64,000 nucleotides of DNA from Hippophae tibetana (Eukaryota > Streptophyta > Magnoliopsida > Rosales > Elaeagnaceae): positions 15,607,001-15,671,000 of the forward strand of contig CM072806.1 in the NCBI GenBank assembly GCA_037013495.1, written 5' to 3'. Below the pieces are notes generated by a model, which was given only the letters and a program-made list of their open reading frames with translations, ran no database searches and was not told the origin of the DNA. Position numbers and translations under genes: made by a program. Shown here in pieces: positions 13,651 through 25,800 of the stretch; position 1 is the stretch's first letter, and every line of letters begins with the position of its first letter.

Positions 13651-13972
13651 TGTTGGTGCTACTGTTGGCATGCTGGTGCTGGTGATGGTGCTAGTGCATA
13701 GATATTGGTGTTGTTCTTGGTGATGATATTGGTGTCTGGCTTTGATACTAGTGTTGGTGCTAGTACTGGTGCTAGTACATAGGCACTGGTGTTGTGCTGG
13801 GTGTTGGTGCATGTGCTTGTGCTTGTACCTCGTGTTGGTGCTAGTACTGGTGTTGGTGCCTAATATTGGTACTAGTGTTGGTGTTGGTACCAACTACTGG
13901 TGTTAATGCCTATGCTGGTGCCTCATATTGGTGCATGTGCATGTACTAGTGTCTAGTACTAGTGCAGATGTT
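13651..13972 (+). repeat. Degenerate GGTGCTAGT/GGTGTTGGT tract
   Basis: This is a diverged tract of the same GGTGYT-type units as the minisatellite 320 bp upstream. It probably arose by expansion and decay of the same motif. The complementary CACCAG-rich motif recurs at the edges of the tandem modules (14710-14850, 15505-15550, 15978-16050, 16505-16570, 16985-17045). Confidence 0.8.
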
Positions 13973-14860
13973 GGAAAGTTGCCTACTTATTAATGCATTA
14001 GCTTTGTGAATTGATGATTCTTGAAATTGGTTTTAACTTAATTAGTTCTGATAATTGGTCAATTACAGTAATTAAGATATATGGAGATATATCATTTCTA
14101 AACTTGTTGGGGACTAATTGTAATGCTTATGATTTACTCTATTGGTCATATTTCTGATGTTCACTTAATCTTGTTATTACTATTACTTTTGCTACTTTTC
14201 ACAAATTTTCTCTCAAATAGGTACACAATGTTACAACACATTATATTATATATCTCAATTACACAAATGATCTCTATATTTTTACACATTTTATATTTTA
14301 GTCTTTTATTATTTTTATTATGATTTAGATCGTTGAAAAAATTGATTAATTAATATGTATAATACACATGATCATATGATTAATATATTTTCATTATTCT
14401 AAATATAAATTATAAAATGCATTTAGGTGCTTACTTACATTGGAGCACATATTTTAGCATCAATAGATTGGAAAGTGAAACAATATATCTTTTATTTGAT
14501 GTGAATGAGAATGCTTATTTTGTAATAGTTTCAGTGGGATCTTATATTCAGTCTTTTGTTTTTGAGATCATCATCTCATTCCTATTAATGTTTGTTATTT
14601 CTAGTGTGGCTACCGATAACAGAGTGGTATGTATAAACTTATTTAGTCTTCATGTATAGTAGGGCATAGGTTGTGGGTTTCCTTAATCTAATTCTGTTTT
14701 ATTTTAACCAGCACCAGGCACCAAGCGTCAACACCGGCGTAGCACCCTAGTGCACCAGTACCAGCATAATACACTAGCACACTAAAACTAGCGCACCAGC
14801 ACTAGCGCATCACCCCAACGTAGCACCCTGATGCACCAGTACCAATGTAGCAGTGCCTAT

Positions 14861-17510
14861 GGTATTTTCCTTTTCTTTATCCTTCTATTGAAGTTGTTAT
14901 GGACTTGATTATCTTGATTTGAAGTACACATATAAATGCTTGTAATAGTAAAAAGTCAATTTGTAATAATAATATTTTATTATGTTTTAGTGTATAATAA
15001 ACTCTCAAATATAATTGTACTTTAATTTTAATATAATATGATTTTTAATAATGTAATTGATAAATTTATTACAATTTATATTGACTTTTAATATTGTAAT
15101 TATTAATTGTATTTTAATTCTAATTTATGGCCATAGGGTATGTCTACGACCTCGGTCTTATAAAAACCTAAGCCATAGATATACCTTATGGCTTCAGTTA
15201 TTGACAGACCGAGGCCATAGACATACCATATGATCTTGATTATTGAAAGATCGAGACCATAGATTTATCCTATGATCTCGTTTCACTACTACAAAATAGG
15301 CCATTAAAGTTGGTTAAAAACCAACGCTACATGTAGCGTCGATTTTTCACTGAATCGACTTTAAATTGATTATACATCAGTTTTATCCAAAAACAAACTT
15401 TACATATCTACTTAAATGCCACATTTTGTTATAATGTTTATTGAAAGACTGAAGCTATAAGACATGTCTATGACCTCAGTTTTTAAAAAAATTGAGGCTA
15501 TAGGACAAGCACACTAGCACCAACGCACCAGCACTAGTGCAGTAGCACCTAAGGTATTTGCCTTTTCTTTACACTTTTGTTAAAGTTGTTGTGGACTTGA
15601 TTACATTTATTTGAATTACACTTATAAATTTTTGTAATAGTAAAAAGTCAGTTTATAATAGTAAGGTTTTATTATGTTTTAGTGTATAATAAACTCTCAA
15701 ATGTAATTGCACTTTTAATTTTAATATAATATGATTTTTAATAATGTAATTAATAAATTTATTGTAATTTATATTGACTTTTAATGTTGTAATTAATAAT
15801 TTTATATTTATTTTGATTTATGGCCATAGGGTATGTCTATTGCCTTGGTCTTCTAAAAATCGAGGCCATAGACATACTCTATAGCTTGAGTTATTGAAAG
15901 AAAGAGGCCATAGACATATCCTATGGTCTCGGTTATCAAATAACTCGGTTATTGAAAAACTGAAGTCATAGGACAAGCGTAGCATCCTAGCGCACCAGCA
16001 CCAGTGCATCACCTCAGTGCAACACCCCAACACATCATCATCAATACAACAACGCTATGGTATTTGCCTTTTCTTTACACTTCTATTGAAGTTTTTGTGG
16101 ACTTGATTATATTGATTTGAAATACACATATAAATGCTTGTAATAGTAAAAAGTTAGTTCATAATAGTAAGATTTTATTATGTTTTAGTGTATAATAAAC
16201 TCTCAAATGTAATTACACTTTTTATTTTTAATATTATAATTAATAAATTTATTTTAGTTTATATTAAATTTTAATATTTTAATTAATAGTTGTATTTTTA
16301 TTTTAATTTATGGCCATAAGGTATGTCTATGACCTCAGTCTTATAAAAACCTAGGCCATAGACATACCTTATGGTCTCAGTTATTGAAACCTCGGTTATT
16401 GAAAGACTAAGGCTATAGACATATTTTATGGTCTCATTTATTGAAAGACCAAGGCCATATGACATGTCTATGACCTCGATTTTTAAAAAAACCTAGGTCA
16501 TAGGACAAGCGCAACACCCCATCACACCAACACCAACACATCACCCCAATGCAACAGCATTAGTGTAGCAACGCCTATGGTATTTTTTGTTTCTTTACAC
16601 TTCTGTTAAAGTTGTTATAGACTTGATTATGTTGATTCGATGTAAACTTATAAATTCTTGTAATAGTAAAAAGTTAATTTTTTATAGTAAGGTTTTATTA
16701 TGTTTTAGTGTATAATAAACTCTCATATGTAATTTCACTTTTAATTTTAATATAATATGATTTTTAATATTATAATTAATAAATTTATTGTAATTTATAT
16801 TGACTTTTAATATTATAATTAATAATTTTATATATATTTTTATTTATGGCCATAGGTATGTCTATGACCTCGTTCTTATAAAAACCGATGCCATAGACAT
16901 ATCCTCTAACCTTAGTTATTGAAAGACAAATGCCATAGACATATCCTATTACCTCGGTTATTGAAAAATCGAGGCCATAGGACCATCACAATACACTAGT
17001 ACCAGCGCATCACCCCAACGTACCAACACCAGTGCAGCAGTGCCTATGATATTTTCCTTTTGATTTACACTTTTGTTGAAGTTGTTGTGGACTTGATTAT
17101 GTTGATTTGAAGTACATATATAAATGCTTGTAATAGTAAAAAGTCAGTTTGTAATAGTAAGGTTTTGTTATCCTTTAGTGTATAATAAACTCTCAAATGT
17201 ATTTTCCTTTTTAATTTTAATATACTATAATTCTTAATATTATAATTAATAAATTTATTATAATTTATATCGACTTCTAATATTGTAATTAATAACTATA
17301 TTTTTATTTTTATTTATGGTCATAGCGTATGTCTATGGTCTCGGTCTTATAAAAGACCAAGACCAAGACCATAGGTAACAGTTTATGGTCTCAAGTTCCA
17401 TAAGTAACAGTCTATAATCTCTTTCACTTAGGCCTCGATTCTTATAACCGTGGTTATAGACCTATGGTCACGGTTAAAAACCGATGTCATATATATGTAT
17501 TGTAGTAGTG
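14861..17510 (+). repeat. Five tandem modules of about 500 bp in the CACTA-type element
   Basis: Copies start at about 14861, 15553, 16059, 16579 and 17048, each with a variant of GGTATTTGCCTTTTCTTTAC. Spacings are 692 (536 without the nested MITE), 506, 520, 469 and 463 to the end. Each module has an A/T-rich body containing TTATTATGTTTTAGTGTATA and then inverted-repeat blocks built on GGTATGTCTATGACCTCGGT. One clear hairpin is 16320-16368, with 15-bp arms and one mismatch. The array reaches the right terminus, so it acts as a very long subterminal repeat region. Confidence 0.88.
15284..15436 (+). mobile_element. 153-bp CACTA-type MITE nested in tandem module 1 (TSD TTT)
   Basis: It begins CACTACTACAAAATAGG, and the inverted right end is CATTATAACAAAATGTGG. 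TTT flanks it at 15281-15283 and 15437-15439. The inside has GGTTAAAAACCAACGCTAC and a palindromic GCTACATGTAGCG, matching the ends of the 859-bp element at 7750. It is a deletion derivative of that family. Confidence 0.88.
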
Positions 17511-17513
17511 CAT

Positions 17514-18780
17514 TAAAATTATCATAAATCTAAAATAAATTCGATTTTTAATGGTTCAACCTAAAGAAGACTTGGTACCACTTGTTAGAATAAAATAATC
17601 TTTGGTGAAAACCATCACCTAAAAAAATAACCTAAGAACATTCATGTTTTATTACCAAAAATTAAAAATGAAATATGCGAAAGACTATCTGAATCCATAG
17701 CTATTAATTAATTTTGTATCTGAATGATTAGTCTTCTCAATCTTTACGTTTTCTTGATTGGACCATTTAGTTTTCTCCCTTGTCTCTTCAACTATAGGAT
17801 ATCAAATAAAAAGAAGAATACATGTGTGATTTGGAGACAATAACCATTATATATATATAATTATTATACTTATGTTTTACTACATTAAATGCTCACACCT
17901 TATTAAATATGTTAAAACTTAAATTACTTAAAACTTAACATATCATTTTTAAATGGAGTTAACATAATTTATAATATATAACTATTTATATTTAAATATT
18001 TGATTAAGTATCCAACTTATCTCTCAAAATTAGAAGATGTAATTATAAAAATCTTTAAGTTTTTTTTTGTTTGCTCGTAAGTAAATTGATATATTCATTA
18101 TGATTTGATACAATGTCTTTTAATAAATAGAAATTAAGAAAGTGATTAAGTTTACACTTTCAAGTTCATGTTTATTTCCTTTCCACTTTACTTCCATTAC
18201 GTATTAGTAAATTTTGTCCGCTGTTGGGTTGCAATGTACATAGTCCAATCCACACATACAAGTCACCATGAAACAATTAATTTAGAGAATGCATAGGATA
18301 TTTGTCTTTAACAGGCGAAAAGTGGTGTAAAATATCACTTAAGGTACTATAGTAAGTTCTTTTTTATTAAAAATGGATTTTTAAGAAGTTATCACTTGAT
18401 ATAACAGTTCATATTTATAGTTGATATAAAATAGACAAAAATCGATATTGTTAAAAATAGACAAAAAATAATGGTAGGTATATAAACTAAAAAAAAATTG
18501 ATAATTGATCAATATTTTAATGAATTATATATTATTACTAATAATAAATATGGTAAAGGGTCTTTTTTTTTTTTTTTACAAAAAGAGAAAAAAGAAAAAC
18601 AAATCACCTATAAAATCTTAAGTGATGTTTTTCACTACTTTTAATCCTTAATTAAACACAACTAACAAATCCATCCATACACCTCAAAATTATAACCCAT
18701 ATAACATAATATATAGAAACTTGCTCTATTATTTTCTAAATAAATAAAAAGACAAAAAGAAAATAGACATGTTATTTTTC
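17514..18780. other. AT-rich upstream region of the DVL/RTFL gene
   Basis: About 1.27 kb lies between the CACTA-type element and the small-peptide gene. It holds AT-rich tracts and a T12+ run near 18566. I see no coding sequence or repeat I can name. The gene's promoter should lie in the last few hundred bases, since a transposon sits 1.3 kb upstream. Confidence 0.5.
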
Positions 18781-18788
18781 TGCCAGCA

Positions 18789-18796
18789 TATAAAAA
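18789..18796 (+). promoter_or_regulatory. TATA box of the DVL/RTFL gene
   Basis: TATAAAAA lies 126 bp upstream of the ATG at 18915, implying a transcription start near 18820 and a leader of about 95 nt. It is a typical plant TATA context, but nothing confirms the start site. Confidence 0.55.
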
Positions 18797-18914
18797 CAGT
18801 TAGCTCTGCGTCATTTACCATTCACATGCTCACACTAATAATTTACTTCTTATAACAAGCAGTAATCCAATTGTGGAAACAACAACACAGTTGGGCAGGA
18901 AGATCTTTATCTTT

Positions 18915-19112
18915 ATGGCCTCAAGATCAGAAAACACGAGAAATATTATGAGGAATGATACTGATCAAATCCATGATGATCAGCAGCAAAGTTGTGAGCC
19001 TTGTAGATCATTTGGGCAAAAGTGCAGCCACCTGGTGAAAAAGCAGAGAGCTAAATTCTACATTCTAAGGCGCTGTGTAGCTATGCTTCTCTGCTGGCAT
19101 GAACATGCCTAG
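18915..19112 (+). CDS. DVL/ROTUNDIFOLIA-LIKE small polypeptide
   Basis: The predicted protein has 65 residues and no intron. The C-terminal third is the DVL/RTFL domain: [18 protein letters not shown] (about residues 35-52) followed by [12 protein letters not shown] and the stop. This includes the family's hallmark RRC-x-(A/T)-ML-x-CW pattern. The N-terminal half is polar ([16 protein letters not shown]) and not conserved in the family, as is normal. Members are short plant-specific peptides, associated with membranes, that limit polar cell proliferation and alter leaf, fruit or stem shape when overexpressed; that is family knowledge. The first in-frame ATG is 18915. The reading frame is open further upstream to a GTG at 18873, but no ATG exists there, so 18915 is the start. 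It stands alone between transposons. Confidence 0.9.
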   Translation: MASRSENTRNIMRNDTDQIHDDQQQSCEPCRSFGQKCSHLVKKQRAKFYILRRCVAMLLCWHEHA

Positions 19113-20339
19113 TTAGCCCTCATAAATCAGCTTCCGTATTTCTTTTCTCTTTAATAACTCATAGGATTATTTTAATTATATTTAATTCAAGGGATTTCAT
19201 TTTTATATCTTCTTCTTCTTTAATTTTGTATTTAATTTCTCAGTGATGTGAAACAACTCTAGATCTCCCCAATTGCTAATGGGTGGATGTGTCTTTTTAG
19301 ATCTTCAATTTTTAATTGTAAAGAATTTGTTCATGGAAATGGTTGTACTCTAGATCTTCTCTTTCTTTTTTATTTATATCTTCACATGCTCAAAATTCAG
19401 TGCTTCTCACACACAATTGTACTAATTGTCATCAAGGCCTTTCGGCTGCTTATTTTTTTAATCTCAAAATACATTGTAAAATTTATAAGAATAAATAATA
19501 ATATTTAATTAACGTCACTAACTGAGTAGACTTTAATTTAAACATTTTTTTTATATATAATATTAATTTATAATTATGAATTTTAAGTGTATTATGAAAC
19601 TATTTTCCATTGCTTTAATTCTTTGTGGGTTTGATGTTGAACTACAAACACAATCCACATTTGGGTGTTTCTTGTTCTTTCTTGTCGAATTCTTGGCAAA
19701 AGGGTTCTGGTTTGAAAAATAATTTCTTTTCAATTACCAAACAATATTTGAGAGAGAAATCGAATTAGATAATTCTCGAAAGAAAAAAAAATTCACTTTA
19801 ATTAATTAGTTGATTGGTTTATCAAAAGTGAAAGGTTTAAAAGAATGTTATAATTAGAATTTTATTTTTAAAGTGAAGAAATAAATATTCATTTTTTTAC
19901 TACATAAATAAACATATATTTTTAATATTATACAAAAATAAATTTTTTTTTTACTTACACGAGTTAAAAATAAAATAAAATTAAATAATTGGATCATTTA
20001 TTTATAATAATAAAAATAAAATAACAATGAACTATAAATTAACGTCAAATCTTTAGCAATAAACTATAAATTAAGATCAAATCTTTCATTCACTGTAAGA
20101 TTGAACATAAGAGGATAGAATAATTACCAATTGAATTATATTAAAATGATACATGCTTCTTATGAGCATCAAAAAGATATTGATTCGAATCTCGTCATTG
20201 TTTATAAGTGTGTTATATGTGTGTGTTAGTATGTAATTCTAAAAAGCATATAGAATAGATACCATTTAACTTTATTTCTTTCCATAATTAAAGAATAGGC
20301 TAGTTTAAACTAATACACTAATAATTAATTAAGATGATA
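19113..20339. other. 3' flank of the DVL/RTFL gene, AT-rich intergenic
   Basis: Several AATAAA-like polyadenylation signals occur (for example in 19490-19502), any of which could end the transcript. A 32-bp direct repeat beginning AACTATAAATT lies at 20030-20093. A tRNA B-box-like GATTCGAATCTC occurs at about 20182, but no matching A box makes it a convincing SINE or tRNA. There are no other genes. Confidence 0.5.
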
Positions 20340-21605
20340 ATAATTAATAAAAGAAATAAGGTTTTAGGTCAAACTTTGTAACGACAAAATTATTCGTTCA
20401 TGATTATCTTATCATCATCGTAATTATCTTGAAAATGCACATAGTTCAGTAAAAGTCTACTCTAAATATTATTTAAATAAGTAATTATTCATTATGTATG
20501 TTTATTTATTAATAAAATTTCATGAATTGTAATCATTATCAATATATAAAGTGGGGAGATTTTGTCACAAAATATCAGTGTACCTATATCTCCTTGATAT
20601 CAGGGAAAACAATAAAATGTACAATACTAGTATCCCAATGCATACTCATACAATGTAAAGTATATTATGCGATAGAAATCCAATGCATGATATGCAACCC
20701 TATATATATATTAGTTTCCAAATAAATGGGTATGTGCCCAGTCAACTCTGAGATGCATATGGGTCCACCTCTGACCTCATATACAATCATAATACATATG
20801 GCACATGTATTAGTCAAATTAACATCATATGTGTCATCGTCTAAGGGTTCGAAACACAATGGAGGGTCATTTTCGAGTCACATATACAATCACACTCTAA
20901 AACCTATTAGATGGTAACTCCAGGACACAATAGGGGGTCTAAATCTGAGGCCCATGTGTTGTCAACAATCCAAGGCACCAAAGACGAAAAAAACTCTAAG
21001 AATATATGTGTATGCAATGCGTACCTTTAGTCTATAGAAAATAATCCACTATAACCAATAGCTCATGGGTATCATACTCCATAAGACAATACACATGTAT
21101 ACTCCCCACGAATAAAATAATTTTCATAACGCATGTGTAAAAATCTCGGATGCCATATAACATTTTCAATTCTCATTTCATGTCAACATTTGATATTTGT
21201 TTTATATGCAAAAAAATTTCAATGTATGCATAATATAAAACATTTATAATATTATATCTTAATTATGAAATAATGACATATGATTTTTCACTTTTATCTA
21301 TAATATATGACGCATAACTATTTATTTATATAAACAATGTATGAATTTAAAAATTTATAGTAAGAACCTATACTTTAAAAAGTTATTCCGTTTTCGAGCT
21401 TTCGAACCCAAACTCCTTGGTACTTCATCCCTATAATGCCCTCCAAAATGTGCCAAAATACCTGAACATCTTAGAGAGATGAAATTCTTGTGAGAGAGGA
21501 AGAGAAAAGGAGAAATAGGTGTGGGAAATGGTGGAACTCGCCCCATTTTTATAGGCAATCTGAAAAGCTCACCGAGGAGTTCTCCAATAGTGGTAGGGAT
21601 CAACA
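20340..21605 (-). mobile_element. Ty3/gypsy LTR fragment
   Basis: On the minus strand this matches the LTR at 42941-44677 over most of its length. Examples are the block around 20500-20560 (GATTTTGTCACAAA) against 44190-44260, and the TATA-bearing leader near 21540-21560 (CCTATAAAAATGG). The end that would carry the primer-binding site is missing, and the other end meets a LINE remnant. It is probably a truncated or solo LTR, broken and old. Confidence 0.65.
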
Positions 21606-21639
21606 AAACCTATAATAAGGTTTGTTGTTAGCATCTGAA

Positions 21640-22805
21640 TATATAAAAAACCTCACGAATGATAAGCATTCCATTAACAAGTCCTTATACAAATACTAAA
21701 GGCCCAAGAAACTAGTTAGCTATGACATTACCTTATCTATAAATATAGGAGCAATGAAACTTTCAGTGACCAAGTTTCTCTAAGAAGTTAGCCCAAGCAA
21801 ACACTACCTTCATGGCATTGAAGGTGACACAGTTTGAAAAAGAGTTAAAATATAAATCAAATCCAGATCAACCAAGGTTTCCTCCACCCAAAGTTGGCAG
21901 CATACATTACTACATGAATAGCCACCATAAGTTTTGCCTCAAAAGCATATGAGACCCCATGCAAGATGTAGAAACATCCTTTTAACAAATGATCTCAAGG
22001 TTTGAAAAATACCCGCACATCCAGATGAGCTCATTGATCCAAATTAGCACCATCTATATTTACCTTTATCCATCTCAAAGGTATCACCCTTCAAATCACC
22101 TCTACCAACTGTGGATCACGTAGTGGGATACCTTATGTGCACAAACATATAAGCACTTGAAATTCATCTACTATATTTTGTATGGAGACATACCGTGATA
22201 GACTCACCTCACAAATAAATTGTTAAACTGAGCCAAATATAAAAACTCATAATTGTCTATTTGTTCCCTAAATGATAGTCATTTCTAGCTATCCATATTA
22301 CCTAAATGCTAGAAACAATCCCTACTTTTCATAAAATACTTAGTTGTCACCCAAAGTTCGTTTCCATTACTACTATCCATAGATCAAGGATGGAAGAATC
22401 GGTATGTAATCTCCTACCAAAGAAAAAGCATAAAAGATCACAAAGAGAATTTGCAAAGTAATATCTCAAAAAACATGAGATATATTTTCCTCTACTAAGC
22501 CACACAAGGTGCATTTGGAAGGATATGACTACCCTTATTTTTTAACTAGTAATCTATGGAAATTTTGCTTTGAATAGCTCACCAAAGTAAAGTGAACCAT
22601 GAGGGCAGTATAAAAAAGGCCCAGATAGTCTTTCCTTAACTCTTTAGTTCCCCGATCACATGTAGTGAATCATAAGATTCACTAGTTGTGACCCATCCCA
22701 TCCCTTAGTTTAGCATGTCCAAAATCTAATGTATGTACCAATCCCAACAATTGTCAATCAAATCCCCAAAGAAATACTAGGGTAGGAGTCCTTAAAAGAC
22801 TACGT
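21640..22805 (-). pseudogene. LINE (L1-type) ORF2 3' end, zf-RVT and RNase H remnant
   Basis: Minus-strand translation in shifting frames gives a zinc-binding RT-associated domain near 22470-22640. Its pattern WAFFILPSWFTLLW ... SKCTLCGLVEENISHVF matches plant L1 zf-RVT domains. Downstream, an RNase H-like stretch near 21830-22080 reads CAGIFQTLRSFVKRMF ... LAWGL. The frame is broken by several stops and shifts, and the RT core is absent. It is a 5'-truncated or internally cut LINE. Its upstream side is interrupted by the LTR element at 22811. Both borders are approximate. Confidence 0.65.
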
Positions 22806-22810
22806 CAAGT

Positions 22811-25800
22811 TGAAAGTTTATTTAGTTATAGATCTACATATCTAGTCAATGAAAGTATGATAAATTAAAACTTCATAAGTAGCCAAACAATTAATCATGT
22901 GTACGTAAAGTAATGGGAAAATAAAAATATCAACACAAGAGATTTTTAGGTGGAAAAAAACTAAGCCACACCAATGACTTAAAAGGAAAACCACTCGTCC
23001 ATAGGACGACCTAACTATCTACTATGAAAAATAAGTATCCAATTATAGGGCTAGGATTCAAACTACCACCCAAATAATGTCCTAAAGTAACCTACTTACA
23101 AGCCACTATTTTGATCATAGTCTCTACAAGATAGATGTTTAGATCTGAACCAACATGTTGAAAAAATCTAGTACCATGAATTAATCAAGCCCACACCACT
23201 GTCACCTAAAAATTTAGCACATAAACACAAGTACAAGTGTCTGTTCTAAAGTAGATTAAATTATGAAAAACCTTAACTAGTTGATTCAAACAATATATTA
23301 GATAAATAAAAAATAACTAGCAACTCTAGAATAATTAGTTAAAAGAAAAATAACATAATTATTATTATAAGCTTGTTAATCCATTAAACACAATCACAAT
23401 TTTTTGATAAATTAACATAGCGAAATATCCTACTTGATAAATATTAGCAAAACCAGAGAGAGAATAAAATATAAATAGAATAAGCACAATTAAGCTCTTC
23501 TAAGGTTGGTTACAAATGTGTGCTTAGGTTTGTATTTAAAGAATATTTTGAAGCACATTTGGTTAGAGTAAAATTACCATATAGTCTATAAAATCAGTTA
23601 AAACATTTTTAAGAAATAAGGACAATACTGTAAAAAATCGATCCAATTGGTATTAGAAATAAATTTTAAAATCAAATAACTGGTTGCTTGATCTATCAAG
23701 TACATTGGCCGATTGATCGAACATCCACTCGATCAATCCAGAATACGTTTAACCAATATTTAAAAATAAGTGAATCAATCGAGTACATCTCTCAATCGAT
23801 CTAGTCATACATTAAAATTAGATTAATTAGGTTTATTACCAGATTGATCCAGTATACACTTGATAGATCGAGTGGCTCAAATTCGTATTTTCCCTATTAT
23901 GTCTAATGTGTAATCTAACTAGTACGGGAATAGAAATATACTTGATGATCTGATCATTAAATCACGATATTTTCTACGGCTTGAAATATTCTTCTAAGAC
24001 ACACATAGAAACTAAAATTACAATTAAATGTCTTGTTTCATGAATATCACCAATACTAACATAAACCTAACAATCTCCCACTTTGGTATATTAGTGTGAC
24101 AAAAACTCTTTCTCACTACATAATGCTCATAGAAAAATTAAATTTTACATAATAGTGTTATCCTATAATCTGGTGAAACCATTTTCATTTTATTCTTGAA
24201 AGCTCATATTTACATTGAAAAACAAAAACATAAATACCTAAAGAACTTGTCTCGAAAGACCCATTATCCATTAGTTCAGTGTGTATAATAATATAAAAAA
24301 CAAAAAAGTTCAAAAGAGGATTAAAAAAATGATAAAAATTAAAAAAAAACCTTATGTGAAATATCCCTAAAATATTCAAAGTAATTCAAAAATAAAAATC
24401 TCCTCCTAAATATTAAATATCCTCTTTTTTGATGTTTCAATTAAAGTTTAAATTTTTTATGCCAATAGGTTGAGCAAGAAAGTAATGTATTTAATGACTG
24501 AAAATAGAATTACACATTCTTAAATGCTTAAAAAAGAGAGCTAAAAATAATATGTTTCATAAAAATGAATAAACTCCTTCTAAGTTCTACAATTCTTCTA
24601 AATAAATTAGAATATAAATTTTTTTTATAAAAATTAATATATATATATATATATATATATAATTTTTTTTAATTAAGGGTAGTAGACTTAGCTTAACATG
24701 ACTACAACAGTACATATAAATGATGAAATTAATTTTGTTTAAAGTGTGACAATCTATTGACAACATAAATATATATAGACAATACACATAAACATACTAA
24801 CACATATGATGACATATCAACAATAACAAAAGTAAAATATGTGTTGAAACTACAATAGGATGTCAATTTATTTATTTATGATCAGCTATGAAAGATTCAA
24901 AATAAGGAGTATCACATATCATAAGAACAATTGGGTTGAATTCATACTTGTACAAAATAAAATTTACTTGCCAAAAGAGAATTGTAATCTATATTTTTAT
25001 ATTCCCCTCTTGCATTAATTTTTTTCTGTGAAGGATTGATTATTTAGTTTTTTTTTGTATAACCAAGTATGGCTCTTTCTTTTTGTGTATGCAAAAGTTT
25101 TTGTATTTTTATTTTTTCTTTAATATTATTATCATTATTTTTCAAGGAAATATGCACAAGCCAGTAATCCTAGTATGATGACTTTCACACTAGTTATGAG
25201 GTAGTTCTTTCTGCTCATTATGATAGTTTTCACATATCATAGTAGGTAGTTTTCTCAAAACTAAGTGTTTCTCTATAATAGCATTTTAGAGTTCAACCTT
25301 AATTTTCATATTTAAACTTATCTTATGCCTTAAAATCTCACATAATTAATTATAAACTTCTAGCATGACATACTTATGTGTCCAGTGCGTATGTGAGTAG
25401 GTTCATACTAACATCGATCACCAGATGTGAAAAATATGTAAATGTAAAATTCAAAATATCCATTGTATAATGTGTAGCCAATAAAAATAAGTATGAATGG
25501 AATCTTTAATGATCATTTCAATGTTAAAGCATGTATACCCTCTTCTTTTAATGATAGTTTTTTTTCATTTTTTTAAACTAAGAAACATCAATAAAAACAA
25601 ACAATCAAACTAAAGATGTTCTCCCAAGATCAATTAAGCACTCAAACAAAAGTATCTTAGTGAAATAATGAAGAATTACGATCAAATGACTAGAAAGAGA
25701 CAATCTTTCCTAACCTATATTTTTTTTGAATTTTAGGTTCTTTATATCATTGGGTTGAAAATCGACTATCTTAGAGATTTCTCATTCATCTTAAATGAAG

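Larger units (their letters stand above)
12456..17510. mobile_element. 5055-bp non-autonomous CACTA-type transposon (TSD CAT)
   Basis: The left end is CACTACTATAATACATTTAT and the inverted right end is CACTACTACAATACATATAT. The exact 3-bp target duplication CAT lies at 12453-12455 and 17511-17513. The inside has no transposase-like ORF. It holds a TGGTGCT minisatellite (13163-13332), a second GGTGCTNGT-rich tract (13651-13972), intron-like AT-rich sequence, and five tandem modules of about 460-540 bp (14861-17510). Open frames rich in L/V/W or T/S/H within the minisatellites are simple-repeat translations, not genes. A 153-bp MITE is nested at 15284-15436. The left half could include captured host sequence, but I could not identify any. 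Confidence 0.88.

Noticed and set aside
13097-13893. Open frames over the GGTGCT tracts that look like hydrophobic or His/Thr-rich proteins
   Set aside because: They are translations of a simple repeat inside a transposon, on both strands, with no conserved domain.
18873-18914. Upstream GTG extension of the DVL/RTFL reading frame
   Set aside because: Plant nuclear genes rarely start at GTG; the first ATG at 18915 gives a normal family-length peptide.
20168-20200. B-box-like GATTCGAATCTC suggesting a tRNA or SINE
   Set aside because: No A box at proper spacing, no tRNA fold and no poly(A) or target duplication recognised.
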